In this document: in pieces, positions 1-10,160 of the stretch
How positions within the stretch are numbered: position 1 is the first letter of the stretch
How the letters are laid out: each line of letters opens with the position of its first letter
Origin: Clostridia bacterium
Lineage (GTDB): Bacteria > Bacillota > Clostridia > Oscillospirales > CAG-272
Length of the DNA stretch: 64,000 nt
Reading direction: 5' to 3'
Assembly: GCA_017625755.1 (NCBI GenBank)
Contig: JAGAKG010000049.1
Location: forward strand, 27,566 to 91,565
Position numbers and translations under genes: made by a program
Notes under the pieces: model-generated
Database searches by the model: none
What the model was told of the DNA's origin: nothing
Seen by the model: the letters and a program-made list of their open reading frames with translations, nothing else

Positions 1-303
1 TGCTCCGCCGTCGGTGGGCTCGCCCATACCGTTAAAGACTCTGCCGAGCATATTGGGTGAGACGGGAAGCTCAACGCTGTGTCCCGTAAATCTTACCTTG
101 CTCTGTGCGAGGTTAAGTCCCGCGCTCGATTCAAAGAGCTGAACCAAGACATTTCTGCCATTGACCTCAAGTACGCGGCAGCGGCGGATATCGCCGTTGG
201 GAAGCTCTATTTCTCCAAGCTCGTCGTATTTGACTCCCTCGACCTGCTTTACAAGCATCAGAGGTCCTGCGACTTCTTCAATTGTTCTGTATTCTCTTAT
301 CAT
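1..303 (-). CDS. ntpB: V-type ATP synthase subunit B (N-terminal part; gene runs off the left edge)
   Basis: The visible 101 residues start [15 protein letters not shown] and reach [13 protein letters not shown], the N-terminal beta-barrel domain of the non-catalytic B subunit of V/A-type ATPases. Subunit B alternates with A in the soluble head and binds nucleotide at the non-catalytic interface. The start ATG lies just after GAGGTG and 13 bases after the ntpA stop, so the two are co-transcribed. The C-terminal three quarters lie beyond base 1, where ntpD would be expected to follow. Identification is firm from the conserved N-terminus and the operon context. Confidence 0.93.
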   Translation of the reverse strand, partial: MIREYRTIEEVAGPLMLVKQVEGVKYDELGEIELPNGDIRRCRVLEVNGRNVLVQLFESSAGLNLAQSKVRFTGHSVELPVSPNMLGRVFNGMGEPTDGGA

Positions 304-316
304 ATCAGCACCTCAA

Positions 317-2086
317 TCATTCGCCCGCGTTAGCTACGAGAAAATCGAGCTGCTCGGTTATCTCGGCGTCTATCTTGGCGTATTCGGTCTTGTATTTATC
401 GTAAGGAACTGCCTTCGCGCGTCCTATTTTCTCTCTTACGGGAAGCTCGGAAATGCTCTGGATATCCGCGCCCGACGCGAGAGCGCGCCTTGCCTTTTCG
501 TCAAAGGAGAATATAAGCTCTATGAGGGCATTCTGCTTGTCGAGGTGAGTGAAGCTGTCGTCCTCCTCAAACGCGTTCTGCTGCAAAAAGTCCTCTCTTA
601 TCGACTGAGCGACCTCGAGCGTCATTCTGTCTTCTGCCGAGAGTGCGTCGACACCGACGAGCTTGACTATCTCCTGAAGCTCGTTTTCGTTTTGCAGTAT
701 CTTGAGTAGCTTACCCGTATTCTCCATCCAGTTCTTCGAGACATTCTCAGAGAACCAGTCGCTAAGTCTATCGCGGTAGAGCGAGTAGGAATTGAGCCAG
801 TTTATAGCGGGGAAGTGGCGGCGGTACGCAAGCGAGGAATCAAGTCCCCAGAATACCTTTACGATACGAAGCGTCGCCTGAGTTACAGGCTCGGAGATAT
901 CACCGCCCTGCGGCGATACCGCGCCGATAGCCGAGAGCGCGCCCTCTCTGCCGTCCTCGCCGAGACAGACTACCTTTCCCGCTCTCTCATAGAACTGAGC
1001 GAGACGGCTGGTGAGGTATGCGGGATATCCCTCCTCACCGGGCATTTCCTCGAGTCGTCCCGACATCTCACGCAGAGCCTCTGCCCAACGCGAGGTCGAG
1101 TCGGCTATAACCGCTACCGAATATCCCATATCTCTGTAATACTCGGCGATAGTTATACCCGTGTATATAGATGCTTCTCGCGCCGCAACGGGCATATCCG
1201 ATGTGTTCGCGATAAGCACTGTTCTCATCATAAGTGATTTGCCTGTTCTGGGGTCCTTCAGCTCGGGGAATTCACGCAGAACATCTGTCATTTCGTTTCC
1301 GCGCTCGCCGCAGCCGATATAGACCACGAGGTCGACATCGCTCCATTTAGCGAGCTGGTGCTGAACGACCGTCTTTCCCGAACCGAAGGGGCCGGGAACG
1401 CAGGCGGTACCGCCTTTAGCTATGGGGAACAGAGCGTCGATAACTCTCTGTCCCGATATCATAGGCTCAACGGGAGGGAGCTTCTTTGCGTAGGGACGCG
1501 CGACACGCACGGGCCACTTCTGCATAAGAGTTATCTCCTCGATAGTTCCGTCCTCAAGCTTGAGCTTGCCTATTCTGTCGGTAATTCTGAAATCTCCCGA
1601 GCGGAGCTCAACTATCGTACCCTTTTTTCTGGGGGGGACGAGTATCTTGTGCTGAATTACCTCGGTCTCCATAACAGTTCCGTAAACATCGCCCTCGGAA
1701 ACTCTGTCTCCGAATGCGAGATTTGCCTCGAAGTGCCAGACCTTGTCTCTGTCAAGTGAAGGAACCTCGATACCCTTTGTAATATTCGAGCCGCATTTAG
1801 CTCTCATCGCCTCAAGGGGACGCTGAATTCCGTCGTATATGTTTGTAAGAAGTCCGGGACCCAGCTCAACCGAGAGGGGGGCTCCTGTGGAGACGACTAT
1901 ATCTCCTCTGCCTATTCCCGCAGTCTCCTCATATACCTGAATAGAGGCGCGGTCTCCGTGCATTTCTATAATTTCTCCGATCAGATGCTTCTCACCGACT
2001 CTGACCACATCGAACATATTTGCCTCGCGCATACCCTCGGCGATTACAAGAGGGCCCGAAACCTTAAGAATTTTTCCTTGAATCAT
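317..2086 (-). CDS. ntpA: V-type ATP synthase catalytic subunit A
   Basis: This 589-residue protein has the full length of bacterial V/A-type catalytic subunits. It carries the P-loop GPFGSGKT near residue 233, the arginine-rich [19 protein letters not shown] stretch, and the long insert between barrel and nucleotide domain that separates A subunits from F-type beta. It hydrolyses or makes ATP in the A3B3 head on the cytoplasmic side. The start ATG follows GGAGT at suitable spacing. It is the seventh gene of a minus-strand V-ATPase operon, after ntpG and before ntpB. No anomaly is seen. Confidence 0.97.
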   Translation of the reverse strand: MIQGKILKVSGPLVIAEGMREANMFDVVRVGEKHLIGEIIEMHGDRASIQVYEETAGIGRGDIVVSTGAPLSVELGPGLLTNIYDGIQRPLEAMRAKCGSNITKGIEVPSLDRDKVWHFEANLAFGDRVSEGDVYGTVMETEVIQHKILVPPRKKGTIVELRSGDFRITDRIGKLKLEDGTIEEITLMQKWPVRVARPYAKKLPPVEPMISGQRVIDALFPIAKGGTACVPGPFGSGKTVVQHQLAKWSDVDLVVYIGCGERGNEMTDVLREFPELKDPRTGKSLMMRTVLIANTSDMPVAAREASIYTGITIAEYYRDMGYSVAVIADSTSRWAEALREMSGRLEEMPGEEGYPAYLTSRLAQFYERAGKVVCLGEDGREGALSAIGAVSPQGGDISEPVTQATLRIVKVFWGLDSSLAYRRHFPAINWLNSYSLYRDRLSDWFSENVSKNWMENTGKLLKILQNENELQEIVKLVGVDALSAEDRMTLEVAQSIREDFLQQNAFEEDDSFTHLDKQNALIELIFSFDEKARRALASGADIQSISELPVREKIGRAKAVPYDKYKTEYAKIDAEITEQLDFLVANAGE

Positions 2087-2127
2087 ATCTACTCCATAAA
2101 TTATAAATTAAAAATTTAGTTTACGGT

Positions 2128-2451
2128 TCAGTCGTTTTTGAAAAGAATGTCAGCGCCGACAGCGCGCTCTACGGCGGTCTTGATATTTGCCATACCGTAG
2201 CCGTTTCCACCCATAACACCCGGGATAACGGTTATTGCGGGCAGGGGAAGGTCCTTGTATTTCGCAATATCCTCCTCGAGCTTCACGGCGTAGTTTTCCA
2301 CGATAAATATAACCGCGTATTCTCCGCTTTTTACGAGCGTGTGCAAGAGCTTTTCAGCCTCGCCCACATCTGCCGCCTCGTGTACCGAAAAGCCGAGAGC
2401 CATAAATCCGAGAACGCTGTCGCGCTCTCCTATAATTCCAATCTTATACAT
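2128..2451 (-). CDS. ntpG: V-type ATP synthase subunit F (NtpG)
   Basis: A 107-residue protein starting MYKIGIIGERDSVLGFMALG, the usual beginning of the small Rossmann-like F subunit that sits on the central stalk and links rotor subunits D and C. Length matches the family (about 100-110). Its start overlaps the end of ntpC by eight bases, which suggests translational coupling. A 41-base gap separates it from ntpA. Confidence 0.9.
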   Translation of the reverse strand: MYKIGIIGERDSVLGFMALGFSVHEAADVGEAEKLLHTLVKSGEYAVIFIVENYAVKLEEDIAKYKDLPLPAITVIPGVMGGNGYGMANIKTAVERAVGADILFKND

Positions 2452-3460
2452 AGCTCGTCCTCAGTCTTTCCTTGATAACATCCGAATTGAGTCCCGCGTC
2501 CTTACCCGCGAGGATTATGCGGAGATTCTTTACCTCGTATTCAAGCGCGACGAGATATCCGACGATAACGGGGGCTCCGAATGGGATATATTTTGCTTTC
2601 CTTGCCCTTTCCATCCACAAATCGTCCGCCGCCTTTTCTATAAGATAGAGCGGGGAGGTTTGTTCAACCTGCTTGACAAGCTCTGCGTAGCGCGAATATT
2701 CAAGCTCGGCAAAAAGTACCTGCGCTCCGTGCTGAATACCCGAGATGAAGAAATCAAGTCCGAGCGTACCGCCCTCAAGATATGCTTCCTTCATAAAGGA
2801 CTCTGCCGCGAAGTACATCTTCATATTAATGATTCTGATGCAGGTCATTATATTTAGCAGGTCTATTTTTGTCTGCACGAGGTCTATTATATAGTCGACG
2901 CCCGTCGCCCTGGCCACTGCGAGCATATCCGCAAAGCAGGCACGGTCGAGAGTGAGGTCTATCTGCTGGGGATTTGCGCTTTCCGCGAACGCCTCAATCG
3001 CTGTCGGAATGGCAGCCGCCATATTCTCGGGCAGGGCAGAGTAGTCCTTTTCTCTTATAGCCTCGACAACTGTCTCGGGGGTGAGAGTTCCGAGCCTGAA
3101 AAGCATATCCCCGAAATCAACTCCTCGGCTATTGCATTTTATCACCGCTTTTATGTTGTTACAGTCGTACTGATAACGCAAAAAGTCTGCCACAGGAGCG
3201 TCGCCGCACATATCCGATACCTCCGAGTACGCCCTCTGGAGTACCGAGAGTAGAGTATCCTCGCGGAGAATTCCGTCCGCCTCGCTCTCGCCTCGGTAGA
3301 TTATCTCAAATCCGTATTCGGGGAGCGCGGCGATTATGTCCGATGACGCTTTTGCTTCGAGCAAGCGCTCGGTTGCCTCACGGCTGATGACCGAATTTTC
3401 AAGCGCTCTCACTCTTGCGGAGGCGTACATAAAATCGGTATCCTTGTATCTGAGAGCCAT
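2444..3460 (-). CDS. ntpC: V-type ATP synthase subunit C
   Basis: A 338-residue, mostly helical protein of the V-ATPase subunit C/d family, the socket that couples the central stalk to the membrane c-ring. Typical family segments are RYQYDCNNIKAVIK near residue 98 and NLRIILAGKDAGL near the C-terminus. It lies between ntpE (13 bases upstream) and ntpG (8-base overlap), the conserved operon order. The start ATG has AAAGGAG upstream. Confidence 0.92.
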   Translation of the reverse strand: MALRYKDTDFMYASARVRALENSVISREATERLLEAKASSDIIAALPEYGFEIIYRGESEADGILREDTLLSVLQRAYSEVSDMCGDAPVADFLRYQYDCNNIKAVIKCNSRGVDFGDMLFRLGTLTPETVVEAIREKDYSALPENMAAAIPTAIEAFAESANPQQIDLTLDRACFADMLAVARATGVDYIIDLVQTKIDLLNIMTCIRIINMKMYFAAESFMKEAYLEGGTLGLDFFISGIQHGAQVLFAELEYSRYAELVKQVEQTSPLYLIEKAADDLWMERARKAKYIPFGAPVIVGYLVALEYEVKNLRIILAGKDAGLNSDVIKERLRTSYV

Positions 3461-3473
3461 CAGTTAAACTCCT

Positions 3474-4148
3474 TTATTGTTTATCGAACAAAATATGGCT
3501 GACACGCGCCTCCATTGCGGGACGCGACTGCTCAAAGAGCATAGATATCGAGCTGTTTATCTCGATGCTTCCGTATCTGAGGATAAGTCCGCCGTCTATC
3601 TTTGCCGTCTCGCCTGAGAGCTTGGTTTTTGCTATCACATCGGAATTGTTCTTTCCGACGAGTCTGCGACGGAGATTTTCCATAAGGGCTTTTCCGTGCT
3701 TTGCGAGGTCGCGTTCGTTGAGTATTATCTCATAGCAGTCTGCCTCCGGGGCGTCCTCCTCACCGTAGACCTCACGGCTTATCCTTTCGTCCTCCAACTG
3801 CCGCTTGAGCACCGCCACCAGCATAGAGGTGAGGAAATCAAGGTATTTATCGTCGGGGAGATAGAGAATTTCTTTTTTAGCGCTTTCAAAGGCTTTGTCG
3901 ATAAGATTGCTTTGTGCTGCGAGAGCGGCGTTTCTCTGCTCCATAGCCGCTGAGGTTTTTGCTCTGGAGACGATGGCTGCCGCCTCCGCCTCGGTGCGCT
4001 CCTCAATATCTTTCTTTATCTTTTCAGCCTTGCGCTTGTATTCATCTGCGATCCTTTTGCATTCGGCGTCTGCCTCGGCGCGTATTTTTGCCGCGTCGTT
4101 ATTCGCCTCAGCGATGATCTTATCGGTTATTTTGCTTAAACCAGTCAT
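3474..4148 (-). CDS. ntpE: V-type ATP synthase subunit E
   Basis: Subunit E forms the peripheral stalk with the H/G-type subunit. The N-terminal half is charged coiled coil rich in Ala, Lys and Glu (AKIRAEADAECKRIADEYK); the C-terminal half is a compact domain containing IDGGLILRYGSIEINSS, characteristic of E subunits. I chose the ATG at 4148 (MTGLSKITDKI, 224 residues). An in-frame ATG twelve bases upstream overlaps the GGAGGT ribosome binding site and so is unlikely to be used. Its place between ntpK and ntpC matches other Firmicutes. Confidence 0.9.
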   Translation of the reverse strand: MTGLSKITDKIIAEANNDAAKIRAEADAECKRIADEYKRKAEKIKKDIEERTEAEAAAIVSRAKTSAAMEQRNAALAAQSNLIDKAFESAKKEILYLPDDKYLDFLTSMLVAVLKRQLEDERISREVYGEEDAPEADCYEIILNERDLAKHGKALMENLRRRLVGKNNSDVIAKTKLSGETAKIDGGLILRYGSIEINSSISMLFEQSRPAMEARVSHILFDKQ

Positions 4149-4196
4149 TAAAACCTCCATTGCCGCAAAATACGGCGTGATAATAGTTCTTCGCTA

Positions 4197-4709
<513 letters not shown>

Positions 4710-4731
4710 TTAACATTTGTTTTGAATTGAT

Positions 4732-6702
4732 TTATTCGTTTGTATATTTATCCGAGGGGGCGGCGGGCTCAAAAGCTCTGCCTCCGTCCTCATAAAATTT
4801 ATTGAAGAACTCGATATACTGCAAGCGCGATGCGTGAACGAAGGTTCCCAGCACATTAAGCACTATATTGAGCAGGTGACCGATAAGGAAGGCGAAAACG
4901 AGTCCGATAAAGCCTCCCACAGTAGGGCCTCCGATGGTTCCGAGAATATTCACCACCTGAGCGATGACCGCCGCGGCAAGACCGAGGGCGAGGATTCTCG
5001 AATAGGAAAGCAGGTCAGACGCGTAATTTATAAGGTCGTAAAGACCGAGCAGTCCCTTGAGAAATTTCATAATTATATTCTTTTCCGCTCTGCCGTGCGT
5101 CAGGACTATAACGGCGACCGCCGCGATAAGCACCCATTTGCCCACAGACGGAGCGAGGAAGAGAAGTCCGAGTCCCGCAAAGAGGAGCCAGTATGCGCCG
5201 ATGTCGAGTATAGCGTCAAGCACTTTGCCTTCCTTACACAGCAGGTAGAACTTGACCGCCATTCCCGCGATAAGGTGTACCGCACCGATTCCAAGTGACA
5301 CGAGCAGGAATCCAACGGGATTCTGGAGCGGGTCGAACAGGAGCGCAACATTTGGAGCGTTCGAGCCGAGAAGCGCGAGGTTCGGAAGCTCGGATTCCGC
5401 CATGCCCAGCATATTTCTCATAAACGCAAGAGGCAGGTCTCCGAAATACGAACCGAACAGAACTCCTCCGATGATACAGGATATTCCGCAATATCCAAAC
5501 ATCAGAAGGAATCGCTTCATACTCTCCGATGGGTGTATGAATTTCACCGCCGCGAAGCAGACGAGAGACAGCACAAGTCCGTATCCCGCATCGGCAAACA
5601 TTATGCCGAATATTATGAAGTAGAAGATACTCATAATAAAGGTAGGATCAAAGCCGCCGTAAACGGGGTATGCGTACATTCCGAGCACCCACTCGAAATT
5701 TCTGGCGTATGCGTTATTCTCGAGAAGTATCGGGGGATTGTCTTCCTCCTCGGGCTCATCAAGACTGTACGCGCACTCGAATCTGTCAAGTGTTTCGCAT
5801 ACCTTTTTTTCGCTCTTTTCGGGAACCCAACCGCTTATGAGAGCGGTCGATTTTGTCGAAAGAAGCTTTTGCATATTTTCTGTTGCCGTCAGCGAGGTCT
5901 GCTCTATGTCGTAGAGAATTTCGACCGCGGTGATACTGTCGGCGAGACCGACGAGCTTGTCCGTCAGCGCGTCATATTCTGTCTGAAGCGCCTTTATCTG
6001 CTTTTTCAGCTCGCTTATATACGCTGCCGCGGTTTTGTCGACCGCGGGGAAGGTGACGCGTACAAATCCGTATTTTGAGAGGGTTCTCAACACAGCCTCT
6101 CCGTCCTGCCTGCAGAATACGAGCGAGATATAGATTCCCGAGGTGTCTGACGAGAGAGCTTCCGCAACGGCACCCGCCGTGTAAAGCTCCTTGCCTATAA
6201 CTCCAAGGTCGCTTCCCGCGGGTAGCGAGCCGAGCAGGATATCTGTGTGTGCCGTTCCCGTCATATTCAGGGGAAGGTCGTATTTCAGCCACGGCTGCAC
6301 AGACGATATGGCTGCCGAAAGCTTGTTTGTTTCATTTTTGATTTCGTTCTGACGCGCTATCGCATCGTTTGCCGCATCCACCGCGAATCTCGCCTTTTCG
6401 GCATAGCCGTCGCTGACGAACTTGTCTTTTTTCACCTTTATCTTATCGGCAAAAAGACCTTTCTTTCGGTGGGTATATTTATCGAGAATATTGATGGCTT
6501 CGCTTATTCTCGCGATACTGCTCTCAAGCTCGGCTCTCCTCGCGTCGCAATTGACCTTGCGGACGGGGATAGTCTCCTTCAGCTCGTCGGGCTCAGCCGC
6601 GTCTATCTGAACGCACCTGAGATTTATGAGCTTGCGTATGAGAGCATCGGAATCGGCGTTATGAGCGAACACGGTCAGCTTTTTCATCGAGCTTACTGAC
6701 AT
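4732..6702 (-). CDS. ntpI: V-type ATP synthase subunit I (stator membrane subunit)
   Basis: A 656-residue protein of the V-ATPase subunit a/I family. The first half (about 1-330) is cytoplasmic with coiled-coil stretches; the second half has seven or eight membrane helices, including the conserved SYSRILALGLA segment whose Arg faces the rotor Glu and is needed for ion transfer. It provides the ion half-channels and anchors the peripheral stalk. It overlaps the end of ntpF by ten bases and precedes ntpK. Confidence 0.94.
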   Translation of the reverse strand: MSVSSMKKLTVFAHNADSDALIRKLINLRCVQIDAAEPDELKETIPVRKVNCDARRAELESSIARISEAINILDKYTHRKKGLFADKIKVKKDKFVSDGYAEKARFAVDAANDAIARQNEIKNETNKLSAAISSVQPWLKYDLPLNMTGTAHTDILLGSLPAGSDLGVIGKELYTAGAVAEALSSDTSGIYISLVFCRQDGEAVLRTLSKYGFVRVTFPAVDKTAAAYISELKKQIKALQTEYDALTDKLVGLADSITAVEILYDIEQTSLTATENMQKLLSTKSTALISGWVPEKSEKKVCETLDRFECAYSLDEPEEEDNPPILLENNAYARNFEWVLGMYAYPVYGGFDPTFIMSIFYFIIFGIMFADAGYGLVLSLVCFAAVKFIHPSESMKRFLLMFGYCGISCIIGGVLFGSYFGDLPLAFMRNMLGMAESELPNLALLGSNAPNVALLFDPLQNPVGFLLVSLGIGAVHLIAGMAVKFYLLCKEGKVLDAILDIGAYWLLFAGLGLLFLAPSVGKWVLIAAVAVIVLTHGRAEKNIIMKFLKGLLGLYDLINYASDLLSYSRILALGLAAAVIAQVVNILGTIGGPTVGGFIGLVFAFLIGHLLNIVLNVLGTFVHASRLQYIEFFNKFYEDGGRAFEPAAPSDKYTNE

Positions 6703-7013
6703 TGTTCTGTTATTCCTCCGATGATATATCGTATCGCTTCACGCATATTGAGTCCCGCCGAGCCGTAATTTTCTTTGGCTTCGGCTTCTGCCGCCTCTCT
6801 GCTGTGAACTATCATTTCGTTCGCTTTTTCGCGAATAAGCTCAAGCTTTTTCTCGTTTTCGGCAGTTACGCGAAGCTCGGTCTGCTCACAGAGCCGTTTT
6901 CCGAGGCGTTCGGTGTCCGCAATACGCGTTTTTGCCTGAGCTGTGGCAGACGCGCGAATAGCCTCTGCCTCCTCTTCGGCTTCCTTGATTTTGAGGATGG
7001 TTTCCTTTGACAA
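6693..7013 (-). CDS. ntpF: V-type ATP synthase peripheral stalk subunit (NtpF / H-G type)
   Basis: A short coiled-coil protein of about 106 residues, rich in Glu, Ala, Lys and Arg (KIKEAEEEAEAIRASATAQ), fitting the stalk subunit that pairs with E. I chose the TTG at 7013, preceded by AAAGGCGGTG at good spacing. A longer in-frame ATG start at 7046 has no such site and sits close to the inferred transcript start. It is the first gene of the V-ATPase operon. Sequence conservation in this family is low, so the call rests on length, composition and position. Confidence 0.8.
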   Translation of the reverse strand: MSKETILKIKEAEEEAEAIRASATAQAKTRIADTERLGKRLCEQTELRVTAENEKKLELIREKANEMIVHSREAAEAEAKENYGSAGLNMREAIRYIIGGITEQCQ

Positions 7014-7075
7014 AATTTCACCGCCTTTCAGGAAATATCTGCACAAACTGCAAATATATAATAATATTAATTACA

Positions 7076-7104
7076 ATGATACCATATTTTAACAGATATT
7101 TCAA
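7076..7104 (-). promoter_or_regulatory. Promoter of the V-ATPase operon
   Basis: On the minus strand TTGAAA (7099-7104) and TATCAT (7076-7081) are separated by 17 bases, about 60 bases upstream of the ntpF start. The surrounding region is AT-rich. This is the only good promoter ahead of the operon. Confidence 0.7.
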
Positions 7105-7254
7105 TAACTTTGCTCAATTTTTCGCTCAATATATTTAAAATTTTATGAACTTCGAGTTCGGTCAGGCTGCTCTGCCGTGATGTGTCGGCATAAATACGCC
7201 AGCGGGAGTATTCGCTTTGCTTGAGAATGACGGCGTGGGAGCGCAAATATAACT

Positions 7255-7749
7255 TTAATTGCTATATGGCATAAAAAGGAGAGATTTTCCGTCGGTTCCC
7301 ACCGAGACTGCTCCACGCGGAAACGGCGGAATATCTGTTTCAAGCTCTCCACATATAAGTTTTGCGGCGTATTTTGACGGAAGCAGCTCTCCCTCGGGGA
7401 GCGACCAGACCTGATATTCCTCAAACAGAGTGCGTGTCTCTCCTCTGAAAAGAGAGGATCTTGCTCGGGAGAGGACGCAGAGAGTGTGTTCGGATATATA
7501 TGTGACCTCACAATTGAGCGAATAAGAAATTTTCCTGTAAATATATTTTTGTTGGGATAGCGAGTTATATTCCTCGCAAAGCGCGGGAAAGGCAGAATCT
7601 TCACACCATTTTATGAAATTATTTGAAATCTCGGAATAAAAATCCGATATCGTCTCAAAGGACTCTGCCAGAGGGACTGACGCGCTCACCCTCATTATTT
7701 CGTTCCCCTCAAAAACAAAACGGCGGCGCCTGACGGTGAAGGTATACAT
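7255..7749 (-). CDS. Uncharacterised 164-residue protein
   Basis: I do not recognise this gene with confidence. It has no signal peptide or membrane helix. The middle (YSLNCEVTYISEHTLCVLS) and the later segment EYQVWSLPEGELLPSKY look like alternating beta strands, faintly like the DUF3298 fold, but this is only a pattern impression. A GGGAG site precedes the ATG. It begins 70 bases after the end of recG on the same strand with no clear promoter of its own, so read-through from recG is likely. Codon use resembles its neighbours. Confidence 0.6.
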   Translation of the reverse strand: MYTFTVRRRRFVFEGNEIMRVSASVPLAESFETISDFYSEISNNFIKWCEDSAFPALCEEYNSLSQQKYIYRKISYSLNCEVTYISEHTLCVLSRARSSLFRGETRTLFEEYQVWSLPEGELLPSKYAAKLICGELETDIPPFPRGAVSVGTDGKSLLFMPYSN

Positions 7750-7819
7750 TGTTTCGTATTCTCCCTTGAAAATCTTTTACAATATATACATATACCGTCA
7801 AGCGCCGCCGTATTCGCTG

Positions 7820-9952
7820 TCAGCTCATTACTCCCGCGTCGAGAGTGAACATTTTATTGACAGACGCGAGCAGGGCGGGGTATCTGTCAAGCTCGCCCGA
7901 CGCCGTAAGTCTTTCGGCTTCGGCAAATGCGCATTTGAGAAGCCCCGTATCGTCGCAGAGCTGAGCCAATCTGAAGCGGACTCCGCCGCTCTGGCGGATA
8001 TCGGCGCTGTCGCTGCTGTGCAGAAAGTCACCGGGGCCTCGCATCTCAAGGTCTTTTTCAGCGATGGCGTATCCGTCGTATGTGCTTCTCATTGTTTGAA
8101 GCCTTTGCGCCGCGTTGCCTTCCTCAGCCTCGGAAACGAGGATACAGTAGGACTTTCTCGCGCCTCTGCCTACGCGTCCCCTGAGCTGGTGAAGCTGAGA
8201 GAGACCAAAGCGCTCTGCGTTCTCGATTATCATAAGCGAGGCGTTCGGAACATTGACTCCGACCTCTATAACTGTCGTCGAAACGAGAATATCTGTATCT
8301 CCCTCGGCAAATCTTTTCATAACGGCTTCCTTATCTGCCGCCTTCATTTTTCCGTGCATATACTCGACCCGCATGTCCGAGAAGGTTTCGGCTATCTGCT
8401 CGGAAAATCCGACCGCCGTTTTCAGCGCGGGGCGCGCCTTGATATTTCCGTCGGCGTCGATATCTCCTATGTCGATATCTCCCTCCTCGTCCTCGCCGCG
8501 CTCCTCGACCGCGGGGCATACGATATAGACCTGTCCGCCCTCGGCAACCTGCTTCCTTATAAATCCGTTGAGCCTTTCGCGATAGCTTTCGTTGACCGCG
8601 AAGGTGTCGACTCTCTGTCTGCCCGCGGGCATCTCGTCGATAAGCGAGAGGTCAAGATCACCAAAGAGCGCGAGTGCCATAGAACGCGGTATCGGCGTTG
8701 CGCTCATAACGAGAACATGAACCCCGTGGCTTTTGTCTGAGAGCATCATTCTCTGATTTACACCGAATCGGTGCTGTTCGTCTGTCACGACGAGTCCGAG
8801 GTCTGAAAAGTTCACTCCCTCTGTCAGAAGTGCTTGCGTGCCGATGACCACATCGACGCGTTTTTCGGGGGAGTCGGTGGCGAGTGCCGAGTATATCTCA
8901 AGCTTTTTCGCTCTTTTGACAGATGAGGTCAGCAGCTCACACCTGATTCCGAGCTGTGAGAGCAGCTCACGCAGGTCGTTGTAATGCTGTATCGCAAGAA
9001 TTTCGGTCGGCACCATAAGAGCCGCCTGCTTGCCGTTTTTTACCGCTATATAGATAGCCGCCGCGGCGCATACCGTCTTTCCGCAGCCAACATCTCCCAC
9101 GATAATTCTGCTCATTGCCAGCTCGCCCGCCATATCCCGTCTCACCTCGTCTATGACGCGCTTCTGAGCGCCTGTGAGGTCATAGGGAAGAAGTCCGAGC
9201 AGGGGGGATATGTCACCGTCGGGGCAGGGCGACGCCACCTCGGCGCGACGCTTGACCTTCGTGAGCGAAAGACCGAGCGCGAATGTGAAAAATTCGTCGA
9301 ATATAAGTCGTTTTTTAGCCGCCGCCAAAGACACATAATTTTCGGGGCGGTGGATATTTTTTATTGCGTATGAGAGGGTGCAGAGCGAGTTTCGTCTGCG
9401 TATATCCTCGGGCAGAGTATCCTCCGCCGTGCTTGTGTTTACCGAGGAAAAGACAGTGTCGATATCCTTGTTTACCTGCTTTTGCGAAAGCCCCTCGGTA
9501 AGTCGGTATACAGAGGTGAGCGGGGGAAGGGGAGCGTCCTCGGAAAAGGGCTCGTATGCGGGAGAGGACATAGCAAATCTCTTTCCCTTGCGCTCGACCT
9601 TTCCGTAAAATCTGAACTGCGCTCCGAGGGAGAAAACATTCTTCAGAAAATTCTGGTTGAAATATATTAATTCGCACACACCGCTGTCGTCGTACGCCTT
9701 GAATTTGAGCAGAGAAAGTCTGCCGCGCAGAGTCGATACCTTCGGCTCTGTGGCGACTGTGAGGATAACCGAGCTTTTAGCGTCGGGCTCGGTGTCTGTG
9801 AGGAGCTTGACATCTCCTCGGTTCTCGTATCTTGCGGGGTAGTGCGAGAGCAGGTCGCCGAGGTCACGGATGCCAAGACGCGCGTATGCCGCCGCCTTCG
9901 CGGGACCGACGCCGCGAAGCGAGCTTATGTCGGAATTAAGATAGTGAGCCAT
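7820..9952 (-). CDS. recG: ATP-dependent DNA helicase RecG
   Basis: RecG remodels stalled replication forks and branched recombination intermediates. The 710-residue protein has the N-terminal wedge domain with an OB fold (LRGVGPAKAAAYARLGI at the start, helix-hairpin-helix-like), then a superfamily 2 helicase core with Walker A GDVGCGKTV, the DEQHRFG box and VLVMSATPIPR, and the conserved C-terminal helicase half (STTVIEVGVNVPNA, QLHQLRGRVGRG). I chose the ATG at 9952 because GGGGAGGTG lies three bases upstream; an in-frame ATG at 9991 would fall inside the promoter region. Confidence 0.97.
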   Translation of the reverse strand: MAHYLNSDISSLRGVGPAKAAAYARLGIRDLGDLLSHYPARYENRGDVKLLTDTEPDAKSSVILTVATEPKVSTLRGRLSLLKFKAYDDSGVCELIYFNQNFLKNVFSLGAQFRFYGKVERKGKRFAMSSPAYEPFSEDAPLPPLTSVYRLTEGLSQKQVNKDIDTVFSSVNTSTAEDTLPEDIRRRNSLCTLSYAIKNIHRPENYVSLAAAKKRLIFDEFFTFALGLSLTKVKRRAEVASPCPDGDISPLLGLLPYDLTGAQKRVIDEVRRDMAGELAMSRIIVGDVGCGKTVCAAAAIYIAVKNGKQAALMVPTEILAIQHYNDLRELLSQLGIRCELLTSSVKRAKKLEIYSALATDSPEKRVDVVIGTQALLTEGVNFSDLGLVVTDEQHRFGVNQRMMLSDKSHGVHVLVMSATPIPRSMALALFGDLDLSLIDEMPAGRQRVDTFAVNESYRERLNGFIRKQVAEGGQVYIVCPAVEERGEDEEGDIDIGDIDADGNIKARPALKTAVGFSEQIAETFSDMRVEYMHGKMKAADKEAVMKRFAEGDTDILVSTTVIEVGVNVPNASLMIIENAERFGLSQLHQLRGRVGRGARKSYCILVSEAEEGNAAQRLQTMRSTYDGYAIAEKDLEMRGPGDFLHSSDSADIRQSGGVRFRLAQLCDDTGLLKCAFAEAERLTASGELDRYPALLASVNKMFTLDAGVMS

Positions 9953-9982
9953 AGACACCTCCCCAAGAGTAATCATACAAAT

Positions 9983-10011
9983 ATTATACACTTCAAAAAA
10001 GCGACTGTCAA
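9983..10011 (-). promoter_or_regulatory. Promoter of recG
   Basis: Minus-strand TTGACA (10006-10011), 17-base spacer, TATAAT (9983-9988), placing the transcript start about 25 bases before the recG ATG. Both boxes match the sigma-A consensus exactly. Confidence 0.85.
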
Positions 10012-10100
10012 GTGGGGAGAGATATTAACTATTTCACCTAAAACAGGGAAACCCGATTGTGAAAAATTGAAAATATTTACAAAGTCGGCGTTTTTTTGTA

Positions 10101-10129
10101 TTGACAATCCGAGAATAGTGCGGTATAAT
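10101..10129 (+). promoter_or_regulatory. Promoter of the leucine-rich-repeat lipoprotein gene
   Basis: Consensus TTGACA (10101-10106), 17-base spacer, TATAAT (10124-10129). The transcript would start about 25 bases before the ATG. It stands back to back with the recG promoter. Confidence 0.85.
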
Positions 10130-10160
10130 AGTGTGTAAACAGAATTTTTGGAGGTTACCC

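Noticed and set aside
7143..7604. A 153-codon minus-strand frame overlapping the hypothetical gene at 7255-7749
   Set aside because: The translation is rich in Arg and Ser, typical of a shadow frame, and it lacks a ribosome binding site; the other frame has both site and ordinary composition.
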